Positions 53,332-63,191 of a stretch of DNA of 64,000 nt are shown here, piece by piece (positions within the stretch are counted from its first letter, which is position 1; each line of letters starts with the position of its first letter). Location: positions 2,232,001 to 2,296,000 of the forward strand of contig NZ_AP018685.1 in assembly GCF_002218045.2 (NCBI RefSeq), given 5' to 3'. Made by a program: the position numbers and the translations under genes. This stretch comes from Vibrio rumoiensis. GTDB lineage: Bacteria > Pseudomonadota > Gammaproteobacteria > Enterobacterales > Vibrionaceae. The notes below the pieces were generated by a model. The model made no database searches, was not told where the DNA came from, and saw only the letters and a program-made list of their open reading frames with translations.

Positions 53332-55632
53332 CTAGAAAGTTGAACCCACGATTAAATAAACCGATTGATAGCCTTCTTCAGTCTGACCATAAGACAAAAT
53401 AATTGGCCCGATTGGAGAATCAACCCCGGTGAAAACCGAGCCGGCAAGATACATTGAGTCGGTATCCCATTTTTTATCAGCATCATTCCACACACCGCCA
53501 TATTCGAGCGAACCACCGAGATAAACGGGTGACTTAAACAAGCCAAAGTCATTATCAAACCATTTATAACGATACACTAAACTGGTATAGGCTTTATTTC
53601 GTCCCAATAAGCTATCTCGAGGAATGCCCGATAAATTCAAAAAACCACCGAGCTCTTTAGGATCGATCGGTAAAGTGGAATTATCACTATCAACCACGCC
53701 ATAATCAAAACGCCCAACTAATGAGTGTTTTTGGTAACTTTTGGCCACCATTAAGGTTGTGGTGACTTCAGTCACTTGATCATCTTCTGCATCATCATAC
53801 TGATCAAACGAATACAGGTATTCCGCATCAGCGTAGTAACCTTGCGTAGGAAAACTAAAATCATCCAGAGTATCTAACCGGTAGCGTGCGTAAATGCCTT
53901 GGCGAGTGTAGTTGGTCTCACCCAATAACGGTAAACCCGTTAAACTGGTATTGCCATCGGTATAACGTATCCCAAAACGCAACTCTTGCCATAACGTTGG
54001 CTGATACCCTACCGCTAAGTCACCGACTAATTTCACGTAATCAATGGGAAATGCGTTATCGGTATCCGATAAATGTACGGCACTATCTTCGCTCCCTGTC
54101 GAACTCCCAAACCCTTCAGGAACAAAGAAACTCGACTTTTCATCACTGTAGATTCCGGAGACGGATAAAAAGTAATTTTGGTCATAAGACAAGGGGACAT
54201 ATAACTCAAGCCCAAATAATTTATCGGTCCCGATTTCAAGGTTAGAACGCAACTCTGCACCGGTATCCCCTAAGTCGGTAAAATTACTGGTTAAGCCAAT
54301 AGAATACTTGCTCGAGTTTTTGAAGTTGTCCTCCATAAAGAAACGAAAATCGAGGTAATTTGGCCCCCATTCTTTTTCATTCACTTGAATATTTAAGTCA
54401 GTGGTACCGTCACCATTATCTTGATAATCGTAGGAAACTCGCTCAAAACGATCTAACGCATAAAGATCACGAACCTTTTGCTCGATTTCTTCACTGGTAT
54501 ATTCCTCACTACTTTTAATATCTAAACGGTTAAGCAAAAGCTTCTCATTGTAATGACTTTTGTTCTGAATATGGATTTGCTTAATTTCAAGTTCGGCGCC
54601 ACTTTTCACCATTCTACGTTTCGCGAGCTTTTGAGCTTGGTAAGCAGAATAGTTATCAGCACTGATAGAGAGCTGACTTAATAAACTTTTTTGTGCTTCA
54701 GCGGCTTCATAACCAAGTCCATAAGCTTCTGGCATTTGTGAAAAGTCGGTGGTGCTCATCTTACCAACCGCAGGTTTGAGCAATACATCATTAGGGGTTA
54801 ATAGTAGAGTTTGATCTTGAGTGCTACGACGAACTAAGTAGTTAGATAGCTGGTCACCCACACTCAAAAACGTACTTAATTGCTCTTCGGTTTTATAATC
54901 GGTACTGATATCGACCGCAATAATAATATCTGCGCCCATGGAGCGAGCAAGGTCAACTGGCATATTATTAGTAACGCCACCATCAACCAACAACATTCCT
55001 TTGTATGGGTAAGGAGGAAGTGCTCCTGGTACAGACATGCTCGCCATCATGGCATCAACAATCTCACCATCTTTAAGAACGACAGGCTCAAGATTAACAA
55101 TATCAGTAGCAACCGCTCGATAATGTACCGGGAGATCATCAAAGGATTTGAAGGCAGGTAAATTGCCAGTACTTTGGCGCAAGATTTGCAGCATATTCTG
55201 CCCTTGAACCACCCCTTTAGGGACTTTGACTTCAAGCCAGCGCAATCCAAGATCGGTATGTAATTGATAGCGGTCGTCATATTCTTTGTCTCGAACACGA
55301 CGTTCACTACGATTGACTCGGTCGTTATAACCCGTGTTCCAATCAATGCTCTTTATTGTGTCTTGTATTTCTTGGGCGCTCAGACCGAGAGCGTACAAAC
55401 CACCAACGTAAGATCCCATGCTGGTTCCCGTCACAATATCAACCGGAATATGCATTTCTTCTAACGCTTGCAACACACCAATATGCGCGGCACCTTTTGC
55501 ACCACCACCAGCAAGCACGACTGCAATCGTAGGACGAGTAGAACCATCAAGCATCACTTCTTGAGCACTAGCAGATAAACACGCGAGTGGGAGCGTCGCT
55601 AACCCCAGTAAAAAACGAACAAGTTTCAACAA
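53332..55632 (-). CDS. Patatin-like phospholipase with POTRA and outer-membrane barrel (type Vd-like)
   Basis: 766 residues. A signal peptide (about 1-23, ending ASA) is followed by a patatin domain with oxyanion loop GGGAKG (42-47), nucleophile Ser71 in GTSMG and catalytic Asp in DGGVTNN. A POTRA-like domain (about 345-425) and a C-terminal beta-barrel domain end in a terminal Phe. This architecture is that of PlpD-type (type Vd) autotransporters. It may act as a surface or secreted phospholipase A; the substrate is unknown. The catalytic dyad is intact. It is downstream of mrcB on the same strand. Confidence 0.87.
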   Translation of the reverse strand: MLKLVRFLLGLATLPLACLSASAQEVMLDGSTRPTIAVVLAGGGAKGAAHIGVLQALEEMHIPVDIVTGTSMGSYVGGLYALGLSAQEIQDTIKSIDWNTGYNDRVNRSERRVRDKEYDDRYQLHTDLGLRWLEVKVPKGVVQGQNMLQILRQSTGNLPAFKSFDDLPVHYRAVATDIVNLEPVVLKDGEIVDAMMASMSVPGALPPYPYKGMLLVDGGVTNNMPVDLARSMGADIIIAVDISTDYKTEEQLSTFLSVGDQLSNYLVRRSTQDQTLLLTPNDVLLKPAVGKMSTTDFSQMPEAYGLGYEAAEAQKSLLSQLSISADNYSAYQAQKLAKRRMVKSGAELEIKQIHIQNKSHYNEKLLLNRLDIKSSEEYTSEEIEQKVRDLYALDRFERVSYDYQDNGDGTTDLNIQVNEKEWGPNYLDFRFFMEDNFKNSSKYSIGLTSNFTDLGDTGAELRSNLEIGTDKLFGLELYVPLSYDQNYFLSVSGIYSDEKSSFFVPEGFGSSTGSEDSAVHLSDTDNAFPIDYVKLVGDLAVGYQPTLWQELRFGIRYTDGNTSLTGLPLLGETNYTRQGIYARYRLDTLDDFSFPTQGYYADAEYLYSFDQYDDAEDDQVTEVTTTLMVAKSYQKHSLVGRFDYGVVDSDNSTLPIDPKELGGFLNLSGIPRDSLLGRNKAYTSLVYRYKWFDNDFGLFKSPVYLGGSLEYGGVWNDADKKWDTDSMYLAGSVFTGVDSPIGPIILSYGQTEEGYQSVYLIVGSTF

Positions 55633-55665
55633 AACATCCTTATAAATATTGAACCGCTGGTCTTC

Positions 55666-55690
55666 ATATGCCCAAGTAACTTGGGCATAT
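55666..55690 (-). terminator. Hairpin between mrcB and the patatin gene
   Basis: An 11-bp perfect stem, ATATGCCCAAG/CTTGGGCATAT, with a 3-base loop. No T-run follows on the minus strand, so termination is uncertain. Confidence 0.45.
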
Positions 55691-55725
55691 CAACATTTAA
55701 CCACAACTTATAGAAAATACCGTGA

Positions 55726-58098
55726 TTAAAAATCAAAGAGCGATTTTAACCAGCGAGAAGGGTTGTTTTTACATTGATCTTTTAAATCACCATTAATGTC
55801 CCATTGCGGCAATTCAATATCCCCACCACAATCAGGCTGATAACCACCGGCTTGGGTTTGCTCAAAATGAGTTGTCACAATCTTGCTCGGCCACGGCAAG
55901 GTTAAACGTTCCGGTGCTCGCTGAGCAAGGTAATTTGCATACGTTCTCAGTGAACCACTTGCCCCCGTTAATTTGGTTGGTTTGTTGTCATCACGCCCCG
56001 TCCAAATAGTGACTACTTCTCGGCCATCGACCCCCACAAACCAACTGTCGCGACTATCATTACTGGTACCGGTTTTCGCGGCTAACATTGCCCAACCGTA
56101 TTGCCCTTGCAATGAGCGGCTTGTTCCTTCGCTGACAACCTTTTTCATAATATAAGTCGTTAACCACGCCGCTTGTTGGGGCACTTGTTGTGAAGCTCGA
56201 GGAATACTCTCATATAACACATTACCATCCACATCCATCACGGTTCTTAATGCCGTTAACGGTGCTCTTTTACCTGAATTAGTGATGGTCTGGAACATTT
56301 GTGACACTTGATACGGCGTTAACGAATAAGCCCCTAAAAACATCGATGGAACCGGACGGATTTCTTGTTTATCGACCCCTAATTTAGTCAAGGTATCGAT
56401 GACCGCGGGAATACCAAGCTTCATACCAAGATTAACCGTTGGCACGTTTAACGAGTGCGCCATTGCTTGATACAAAGGGACTTCGCCACGGAATTTACGA
56501 TCATAATTTTTTGGCGACCATTTCTTACCTTGCTTATTGGTTAACGTAATCGGCTTATCATCAATGGTAGTACCTAGATTGTACTTTTCTGGTTGTGCTA
56601 ACGCCGTTAAGTACACCGAAGGTTTGGCTAACGATCCAATCTGACGACTCGCGCTTAGTGCACGGTTAAACCCATCAAAGCCACTGTCTCGACCACCGAT
56701 CATAGCGCGAATTTCACCCGTTTGACGGTCTACCGCAACCACTGCCGTTTGCAAACCTTTCCCCGAACGTTGCTCGAGTTGAGGAAGTGTTTTATTCACC
56801 GCTTGCTCAAGATACGTTTGCGAGACTGGATCGAGTGTCGTAAACAAACGTAGCCCTGTATCGGCTTTAAACTTATCACCGACTTTATCTTTGAGTTCAC
56901 GCTGCAATTGTTCAAAATAAGCCGGCTGACGCTTACCTAAATGAGGATTCTCCTGCAGATCCAGCTCTCGACTCACCGCTTGGCTATATTGTGAAGCCGT
57001 TAAGATATTTTGCGTCATCATGAGCTCTAGTACTAAATCACGACGTTCTTTGGTTCGCTCAGGGTGACGAATTGGATTGTAATAGGATGGCCCCTTGACC
57101 ATACCCACCAACATGGCTAATTGATCAATACGCAACTCTTGCAATGGTTGGCCAAAATAATATCGAGACGCCAAAGCAAAACCGTGGATCGCTTCACCAC
57201 CATTTTGTCCTAAATACACCTCATTTAAGTAGGCTTCTAAAATTCGATCTTTACTAAATCGGTAATCTAAGATCACGGCGATATAGGCTTCTTTAAACTT
57301 ACGCCATAAGGTTTTTTCACTGCTTAAGAATAAATTTTTCGCCAATTGCTGAGTTAAGGTACTGCCGCCTTGTACCGCACGGCCTGCGCGTAAATTGACG
57401 ACAAAAGCACGAGCAATCGCCAGCGGTGACACGCCACCATGTTGATAAAAATCACGGTCTTCGGTCGACAGTAACGCCTCAACCATCGCTTCTGGGAATT
57501 GCTCACGCTTTAAGAATAAACGAGTTTCTTGCTTTTGCGCTTCCAGCATTCCCAACATTTTTGGCTCAATGCGTAAAAAACCAAGGTCGGCTTTCGAGTC
57601 CAACGATTGAATACGCTTCAAACCACTGTTATCAAAATATAACATCACATGGCGCGCCGGCTCTGGACCGTTTTCAAAAGTAAATGGACGACGGAAAAGC
57701 TCAATTTTTGTTGAAGAGGCTGAGTATTCTCCTTCACGCATCGGACTAGATACTTTCCGATAATTTAGGACATCGAGCTCCTGACGTACCTTGGTAATGG
57801 TTTGATTGCTTCCAGGCTCCAGGTTCATCACTCTGGCATACACCACGGTTGGCAATTCAAATAGCTGGCCTGAAAAACGTTGGGTCACCACACCATTAAG
57901 ATAAAACCCCGCTGCGACCATCAATGCAAAAAAGACCAACCCGAGTTTCCAACCAATACTCCACAATTTTTGCAGTAATGATTTCTTCTTGGGTGGTGTT
58001 TTACGGCCTCTCGCAGGTCCGGCTTTACGAGGCGACTTAGTGGTTGATTTTGCTGTTGATTTACGACGAGTCGTCGTTGTCTTCTTTGGTGTGTTCAA
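55726..58098 (-). CDS. mrcB: Bifunctional penicillin-binding protein 1B
   Basis: 790 residues. Makes murein by glycan polymerisation and peptide cross-linking. A basic cytoplasmic tail (about 1-45) and one membrane span (LGLVFFALMVAAGFYLNGV) lead to a UB2H domain (binds the LpoB activator in E. coli). A GT51 transglycosylase follows (TEDRDFYQHGG with its catalytic Glu, and GGSTLTQQLAKN), then a transpeptidase with SxxK in GSLAKP, SxN in SHSLN and KTGT in AAKTGTSNDSR. All catalytic motifs are intact. Encoded downstream of hrpB on the same strand with a 90-bp gap. Confidence 0.96.
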   Translation of the reverse strand: MNTPKKTTTTRRKSTAKSTTKSPRKAGPARGRKTPPKKKSLLQKLWSIGWKLGLVFFALMVAAGFYLNGVVTQRFSGQLFELPTVVYARVMNLEPGSNQTITKVRQELDVLNYRKVSSPMREGEYSASSTKIELFRRPFTFENGPEPARHVMLYFDNSGLKRIQSLDSKADLGFLRIEPKMLGMLEAQKQETRLFLKREQFPEAMVEALLSTEDRDFYQHGGVSPLAIARAFVVNLRAGRAVQGGSTLTQQLAKNLFLSSEKTLWRKFKEAYIAVILDYRFSKDRILEAYLNEVYLGQNGGEAIHGFALASRYYFGQPLQELRIDQLAMLVGMVKGPSYYNPIRHPERTKERRDLVLELMMTQNILTASQYSQAVSRELDLQENPHLGKRQPAYFEQLQRELKDKVGDKFKADTGLRLFTTLDPVSQTYLEQAVNKTLPQLEQRSGKGLQTAVVAVDRQTGEIRAMIGGRDSGFDGFNRALSASRQIGSLAKPSVYLTALAQPEKYNLGTTIDDKPITLTNKQGKKWSPKNYDRKFRGEVPLYQAMAHSLNVPTVNLGMKLGIPAVIDTLTKLGVDKQEIRPVPSMFLGAYSLTPYQVSQMFQTITNSGKRAPLTALRTVMDVDGNVLYESIPRASQQVPQQAAWLTTYIMKKVVSEGTSRSLQGQYGWAMLAAKTGTSNDSRDSWFVGVDGREVVTIWTGRDDNKPTKLTGASGSLRTYANYLAQRAPERLTLPWPSKIVTTHFEQTQAGGYQPDCGGDIELPQWDINGDLKDQCKNNPSRWLKSLFDF

Positions 58099-58188
58099 TG
58101 TTCTGCCTTTTTCTTTGCAATACCTAATGGTAATGCAACATCCGTGATGGCGGTCTTTCCGCCTGGTAATACGTAACCTGAAATCAGA

Positions 58189-60708
58189 TTATTTAGGAAA
58201 ATGTCGTTTTGTTTTAGTCGTTGCAACATGGTGAGCAGGATCATCTGGCCAAACATGCTTAGGATACCGTCCTTTCATTTCTTTCTGCACATCTTTATAC
58301 GAACCTTGCCAAAACCCAGCTAAATCTTGAGTAATTTGTAACGGTCGTTGCGCTGGAGAAAGTAATTCTAACACTAGCTTTTTACGACCTTGAGCAATTA
58401 ATGGAGAGTCCGATTCCCCGAACACTTCTTGCATACGAACCGATAAAATAGGCTCCGCACCGTCTTGATAGCGGATCGCTTTATTGGTTCCCGTCGGCAA
58501 ACGATAATGAGTGGGCAACCAACGATCAATCTCTTGATTCAGCGGCCAGCCTAAATAGGATGACAGCGCTTGATACAAAGGAATGTTCTTTATCTTGGCG
58601 ACACTCTCTATATCTACCATGTAAGGTGCAAGCCATTGTTCGAGATTTGCTAAAAGAATGTCATCGCTCATCACAGGCCAATCTTGCTCTGGCATCCATT
58701 CGATACCGTTTCTGATACGATTCAATAGGTTAATACTCACCTCATTCCACGGCAATACAGATAAGCCTTTACGACGAATATAATCTAACATTGCAGCTTG
58801 CTTTAGGGCCGGCGCGATATCCGTAATGGCTTGCTTATCTAAAACTAATGCCCCTAGACGACGTTGTTTTTCCGCACGGATCCCCCCCCTCGATTCTTGC
58901 CATTGGACATGCTCCAATCTTTCGATTTGCTCAGCAAATATCTGTTCAATTTGTTGCTTCTCGACTCTCACAGCACGAAAGATCTGACTAGACATAGAAT
59001 GTGTGGAACGCATGATATCGATCGCGACGATCAAGTCATAGTCGACAGGATGTTTATGACTTAAGAAATAGTTCGCCAACACATGGCGCTCATCCATTGT
59101 CGCACCGTGACCATTCGCCAGTAAAAACTGCCCCTGTCCACCAGAACGATGTTGAGCAATACGATCAGGAAACGCGAGTGCGGCGCAACTACCAATTAGC
59201 TGACTATCCACCAATGTCATATCAAATGGCACACCACAAGATCGACCGATTTGCTGGCAACGACGAGTTAACACGGAAGACTTATAATGGTGGCCTTGAC
59301 TCCAGCGATGCCAATCATGACTCATATCCAAGCTATTTTTGTCCGGCTCTTCTAACATCGCCAGTGTCGCTAACGCAGTCTGATAATAACGTTCACCTAA
59401 CTCTTTTGCTCGCAATAACATCGAGGCAAAACGAGGCTCTACACCTAACGATTGACTTTGCAATCCGTGGGAGGTGAGTTGATGGTGAGAATTTAATAAC
59501 CCTAGCTGTTGAAGTAATCCTTTGGCTTGTTGCAAGTTCGATTGCGGTGGCAGATCTAACCAAGACAACTCATCAGCCTGAGTCGCCCCCCAAAACATCA
59601 ATTCCATCTGCAAGCTAATTAAGTCGCTATGTAAAATTTCAGCTTGAGGCACTAATGGTTGTTGCTTAAGCGCTTCTTGGCTATACAAACGAATGCAAAC
59701 TCCCGGTTCCAGTCGCCCTGCTCGCCCTGCACGTTGCTCAGCCGAAGACTGAGCGATCATCGATTGTTCCAGTCGAGTAATGCCGGTTTTAGGTTCAAAT
59801 TTTGCTACTCGCTCTAACCCCGAATCCATCACCATGCGAATACCTTCAATGGTTAAACTGGTTTCGGCAATATTGGTCGCTAATACCACCTTGCGTCGCC
59901 CTTGAACGCTCGGAGCAATCGCTTTTTGTTGCGCTTTCACCTCTAATTGCCCATACAAAGGACACACATCAATTCCTTGCTCCGCCATACCAAGCGCTTC
60001 AAGATTAGAAGCCAGTTGACGAATATCGCGCACTCCGGGTAAAAACACCAACATCGAGCCTGATTCTTTTGCCAACCACAACGGGACCAACTGAGTTAAC
60101 CGTGGCACTAAATATTGATTGGCGGCTAAAGGCGCATAATGGTAGTCAATTGGGAAGCCGCGCCCATCCGATTCGATGTAAGCAGCTTGTGGCAGCAACG
60201 TTTTCAACGCTTCATGATCCAAGGTCGCCGACATCACTAAAATTTTCAAATCATCACGCAAGGCTTGTTGTACTTCCAAACAAAAAGCCAACGCGGTATC
60301 GGCATGAAGACTACGCTCATGATACTCATCAAAAATCACCAACCCTACCCCAGTAAGTTCAGGATCACTTTGGAGCATGCGCGTCATCACCCCTTCGGTA
60401 ACAATTTCTAACCGAGTTTGCTGACTTACTTTCGACTCACCTTTCACTCGAAAGCCGACGGTTTGACCAACGGTTTCTCCCAATTGCCTTGCTAAATAAT
60501 GAGCAATATTTCTGGCCGCTAAGCGACGCGGCTCCATCATGATGATTTTACCTTGTAACCCAATGTCATCGCGGTCTGATTGCAATAACACTTGAGGAAG
60601 GTAGGTCGATTTCCCAGCGCCTGGAGCCGCTTTCAAGATCACTTGTGAATGAGTGCCTAACGCCGACAATAAGTCAGCAAGAACAGAAATGATAGGAAGC
60701 TGTGACAA
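58189..60708 (-). CDS. hrpB: ATP-dependent helicase HrpB
   Basis: 839 residues, DEAH-box helicase. Walker A APGAGKST (about 28-35), DEYH box (IFDEYHERS), SAT motif (VMSATLD) and the arginine-finger motif SAEQRAGRAGRL are visible, followed by the HA2 region and an HrpB-specific C-terminal domain. HrpB is a putative RNA helicase of unclear role in most species. The start is 77 bp from the divergent sfsA gene. Confidence 0.95.
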   Translation of the reverse strand: MSQLPIISVLADLLSALGTHSQVILKAAPGAGKSTYLPQVLLQSDRDDIGLQGKIIMMEPRRLAARNIAHYLARQLGETVGQTVGFRVKGESKVSQQTRLEIVTEGVMTRMLQSDPELTGVGLVIFDEYHERSLHADTALAFCLEVQQALRDDLKILVMSATLDHEALKTLLPQAAYIESDGRGFPIDYHYAPLAANQYLVPRLTQLVPLWLAKESGSMLVFLPGVRDIRQLASNLEALGMAEQGIDVCPLYGQLEVKAQQKAIAPSVQGRRKVVLATNIAETSLTIEGIRMVMDSGLERVAKFEPKTGITRLEQSMIAQSSAEQRAGRAGRLEPGVCIRLYSQEALKQQPLVPQAEILHSDLISLQMELMFWGATQADELSWLDLPPQSNLQQAKGLLQQLGLLNSHHQLTSHGLQSQSLGVEPRFASMLLRAKELGERYYQTALATLAMLEEPDKNSLDMSHDWHRWSQGHHYKSSVLTRRCQQIGRSCGVPFDMTLVDSQLIGSCAALAFPDRIAQHRSGGQGQFLLANGHGATMDERHVLANYFLSHKHPVDYDLIVAIDIMRSTHSMSSQIFRAVRVEKQQIEQIFAEQIERLEHVQWQESRGGIRAEKQRRLGALVLDKQAITDIAPALKQAAMLDYIRRKGLSVLPWNEVSINLLNRIRNGIEWMPEQDWPVMSDDILLANLEQWLAPYMVDIESVAKIKNIPLYQALSSYLGWPLNQEIDRWLPTHYRLPTGTNKAIRYQDGAEPILSVRMQEVFGESDSPLIAQGRKKLVLELLSPAQRPLQITQDLAGFWQGSYKDVQKEMKGRYPKHVWPDDPAHHVATTKTKRHFPK

Positions 60709-60784
60709 GGGTAAATCCTTATGTCATGATGAGTTGGTGACGATTCTACCCAATAAGCTTAATGCCATCAAAATAAAGGCCATC

Positions 60785-61510
60785 ATGATTTTTTCTCCCC
60801 CTTTGCAATCTGCCACCTTAATCAAACGCTATAAACGCTTTCTTGCCGATGTCACCTTGCCGAACGGTGACATCAAAACCATACATTGTGCCAATACTGG
60901 TGCGATGACAGGTTGCGCGGAGCCGGGTAATCAAGTGTGGTATTCAACATCCGATAACCCTAAAAGGAAATACCCCAACAGCTGGGAATTATCAGTAACT
61001 CAACAAGGCGATACTATCTGTATCAATACTGCAAGAGCGAATGGATTGGTTGTCGAAGCCATTGAGCAACAAAAAATCCCTGAGTTGGTTGGGTTTGAGA
61101 TACTACGTACTGAAGTGAAATATGGCCAAGAAAATAGCCGCATTGATATCTTGTTAGAAGGGTTGCCCGCTGCCCCTGAGCGGCGTTGCTACATTGAAGT
61201 CAAAAGCGTGACCTTATTGCAAAACGAACGAGGGATAGGACAAGGGTTCTTTCCAGATGCCGTCACCACTCGCGGACAAAAACACTTACGGGAATTAATA
61301 GAGATGGTCGAGTCTGGTCATCGAGCAGTACTTTTTTTCGCTGTTTTGCATTCAGGCATTGAAAAAGTCTCTTGTGCCCACCATATAGACTCAAATTATT
61401 CACAACTTTTAAAGCAAGCAAAAGAAGCTGGAGTGGAAGTTCTCTGCTACAAAGCGAAACTATCACCCCAACAAATAGAATTGAGTTCATCCATTGAATT
61501 TATTGACTAA
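60785..61510 (+). CDS. sfsA: Sugar fermentation stimulation protein SfsA
   Basis: 241 residues, close to E. coli SfsA (MIFSPPLQSATLIKRYKRF at the start; CANTGAMTGC; VWYSTSDNPKRKYP; RIDILLEG; YIEVKSVTL). The family has a nuclease-like fold with a predicted OB N-terminal domain and has been linked to maltose metabolism in E. coli; its biochemical role is uncertain. The start at 60785 follows AAAGG; an ATG at 60653 would overlap hrpB and add 44 unrelated residues. It precedes dksA, as in E. coli. Confidence 0.93.
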   Translation: MIFSPPLQSATLIKRYKRFLADVTLPNGDIKTIHCANTGAMTGCAEPGNQVWYSTSDNPKRKYPNSWELSVTQQGDTICINTARANGLVVEAIEQQKIPELVGFEILRTEVKYGQENSRIDILLEGLPAAPERRCYIEVKSVTLLQNERGIGQGFFPDAVTTRGQKHLRELIEMVESGHRAVLFFAVLHSGIEKVSCAHHIDSNYSQLLKQAKEAGVEVLCYKAKLSPQQIELSSSIEFID

Positions 61511-61646
61511 ACTTTGTTAAAAACAAAATCTTGTTATTCGGATTCACATTCAACAATCTATTTGTTTGCCAAGCAAGATTCTTTCTGCTATATGTACCGC
61601 CCTTATTAACCAGCGATTGGTTAAAAAGAGCAAGTAGGAGCGCTGT

Positions 61647-62096
61647 ATGCCAGAACTAACCAAGAAAAAAACGCTAGGCATTCTAGCCATTGCGGGTGTT
61701 GAACCATATCAAGAGCAAGCTGGTGAAGAGTACATGTCACCAGAGCAAATGGCTCACTTTACAAAAATTTTAAAAGCATGGCGTGATCAGCTTCATGAAG
61801 AAGTGAATCGCACTATGAGCCACATGAAAGACGAAGCTGCAAACTTCCCGGATCCGGTTGACCGTGCATCTCAAGAAGAAGAGTTTAGCTTAGAGTTGCG
61901 TAACCGTGACCGCGAGCGTCGTCTTATCAAGAAAATTGAAAAAACACTGCTCAAAATCGAAGACGATGACTTCGGTTTCTGTGAATCTTGCGGCATTGAA
62001 ATCGGCATTCGTCGTTTAGAAGCAAGACCAACAGCGGATCTTTGTATCGACTGTAAAACCCTCGCAGAGCTAAAAGAAAAGCAAATGCAAGGTTAA
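61647..62096 (+). CDS. dksA: RNA polymerase-binding transcription factor DksA
   Basis: 149 residues. Works with ppGpp at the RNA polymerase secondary channel in the stringent response. The coiled-coil tip DPVDRASQEEEF retains the acidic residues needed for activity. The zinc finger has four cysteines, CESC and CIDC, around EIGIRRLEARPTADL. A good Shine-Dalgarno (TAGGAG) precedes the start. A strong terminator follows, though gluQ lies on the same strand. Confidence 0.97.
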   Translation: MPELTKKKTLGILAIAGVEPYQEQAGEEYMSPEQMAHFTKILKAWRDQLHEEVNRTMSHMKDEAANFPDPVDRASQEEEFSLELRNRDRERRLIKKIEKTLLKIEDDDFGFCESCGIEIGIRRLEARPTADLCIDCKTLAELKEKQMQG

Positions 62097-62106
62097 TAAC
62101 ACCATC

Positions 62107-62140
62107 AAAACCGCCCCTAAAGTTTAGGGGCGGTTTTTTT
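62107..62140 (+). terminator. Rho-independent terminator of dksA
   Basis: Long GC-rich stem AAAACCGCCCCT/AGGGGCGGTTTT followed by further T, 10 bases after the stop. Confidence 0.9.
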
Positions 62141-62202
62141 GCTATTCATTTTTAGCGAAAATCGGCTTTTGCTTTAGATAGAGAGTTACTTGGGTATATA
62201 TC

Positions 62203-63081
62203 ATGTCTACCTATATCGGTCGCTTTGCCCCATCCCCTTCCGGACCGCTGCATTTTGGCTCACTTGTCGCCGCTCTTGGCAGCTACTTTCAAGCTAAATC
62301 TCATCAAGGACAATGGTTAGTCCGAATTGAAGATCTCGATCCTCCTAGGGAAATGCCGGGGGCTGCAAGCTTAATTCTATCTACGTTAGAACATTATGGT
62401 TTGCATTGGGATCAATCCGTGATTTACCAAAGCCAACGCCACCAACGTTATCAAGAGCAAATTGAAACTTGGTTACAATCAGGACGCGCTTATTACTGCC
62501 AATGCACTCGTAAACAAATTAAACAATCTGGTGGGTTTTATTTGGGTACTTGCCGAAAAAAAAACATCATCAATAGTGAAAATTGCTCAATACGTCTCAA
62601 AGTGGATGATGCCATTGAACAATTCCACGATGAGAAACACGGTATCATCACCATTCCAAAACAATTGGCTGAAGAAGATTTTATTATCAAACGCCGAGAT
62701 GGGCTCTTTGCCTACAACTTGGCGGTGGTGCTCGATGATATCGACCAGGGCATCACTCAAGTGGTGAGAGGGGCAGATTTAATCGAACCGACGGGACGAC
62801 AAATCAATCTTTATCGTTATTTACAGCACCCTGAAGTGAGTTATGTTCATTTACCCTTAGCAGTCGATGCCCAAGGCCATAAATTATCCAAGCAAAACCA
62901 TGCTCCAGCCGTTGATATTAAAAGCCCGAAGCAGACTTTAATGAAAGTAATGTCCTTTTTAGGCTTTACCCTTCCCAAGGATTTTGAGTCGGCCAGTATT
63001 GAACAAATGCTCGATTGGGGCACTCGTAATTGGCGCTTAACTCAACTGCCTAATGCACTAACACTAGATTCACCATTCTAA
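62203..63081 (+). CDS. gluQ: Glutamyl-Q tRNA(Asp) synthetase
   Basis: 292 residues, a shortened glutamyl-tRNA synthetase lacking the anticodon-binding domain. It attaches glutamate to queuosine in tRNA-Asp. Motifs: FAPSPSGPLHFGSL (HIGH equivalent), zinc-binding YYCQCTRKQ and GTC, and GHKLSKQNHAP (KMSKS equivalent). The position after dksA matches E. coli. The start fits the family N-terminus (MSTYIGRFAPSPSGPLH). Confidence 0.95.
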   Translation: MSTYIGRFAPSPSGPLHFGSLVAALGSYFQAKSHQGQWLVRIEDLDPPREMPGAASLILSTLEHYGLHWDQSVIYQSQRHQRYQEQIETWLQSGRAYYCQCTRKQIKQSGGFYLGTCRKKNIINSENCSIRLKVDDAIEQFHDEKHGIITIPKQLAEEDFIIKRRDGLFAYNLAVVLDDIDQGITQVVRGADLIEPTGRQINLYRYLQHPEVSYVHLPLAVDAQGHKLSKQNHAPAVDIKSPKQTLMKVMSFLGFTLPKDFESASIEQMLDWGTRNWRLTQLPNALTLDSPF

Positions 63082-63191
63082 AATTGCTCTACCTAGGCTA
63101 TCATTGGCGAAATTTTTAGCTTTGCTTTGAATATTTGTTCTCGCTGAAGAATTTACTCATCGCAGCATTACCAACACGACTGAGGTGGGTT

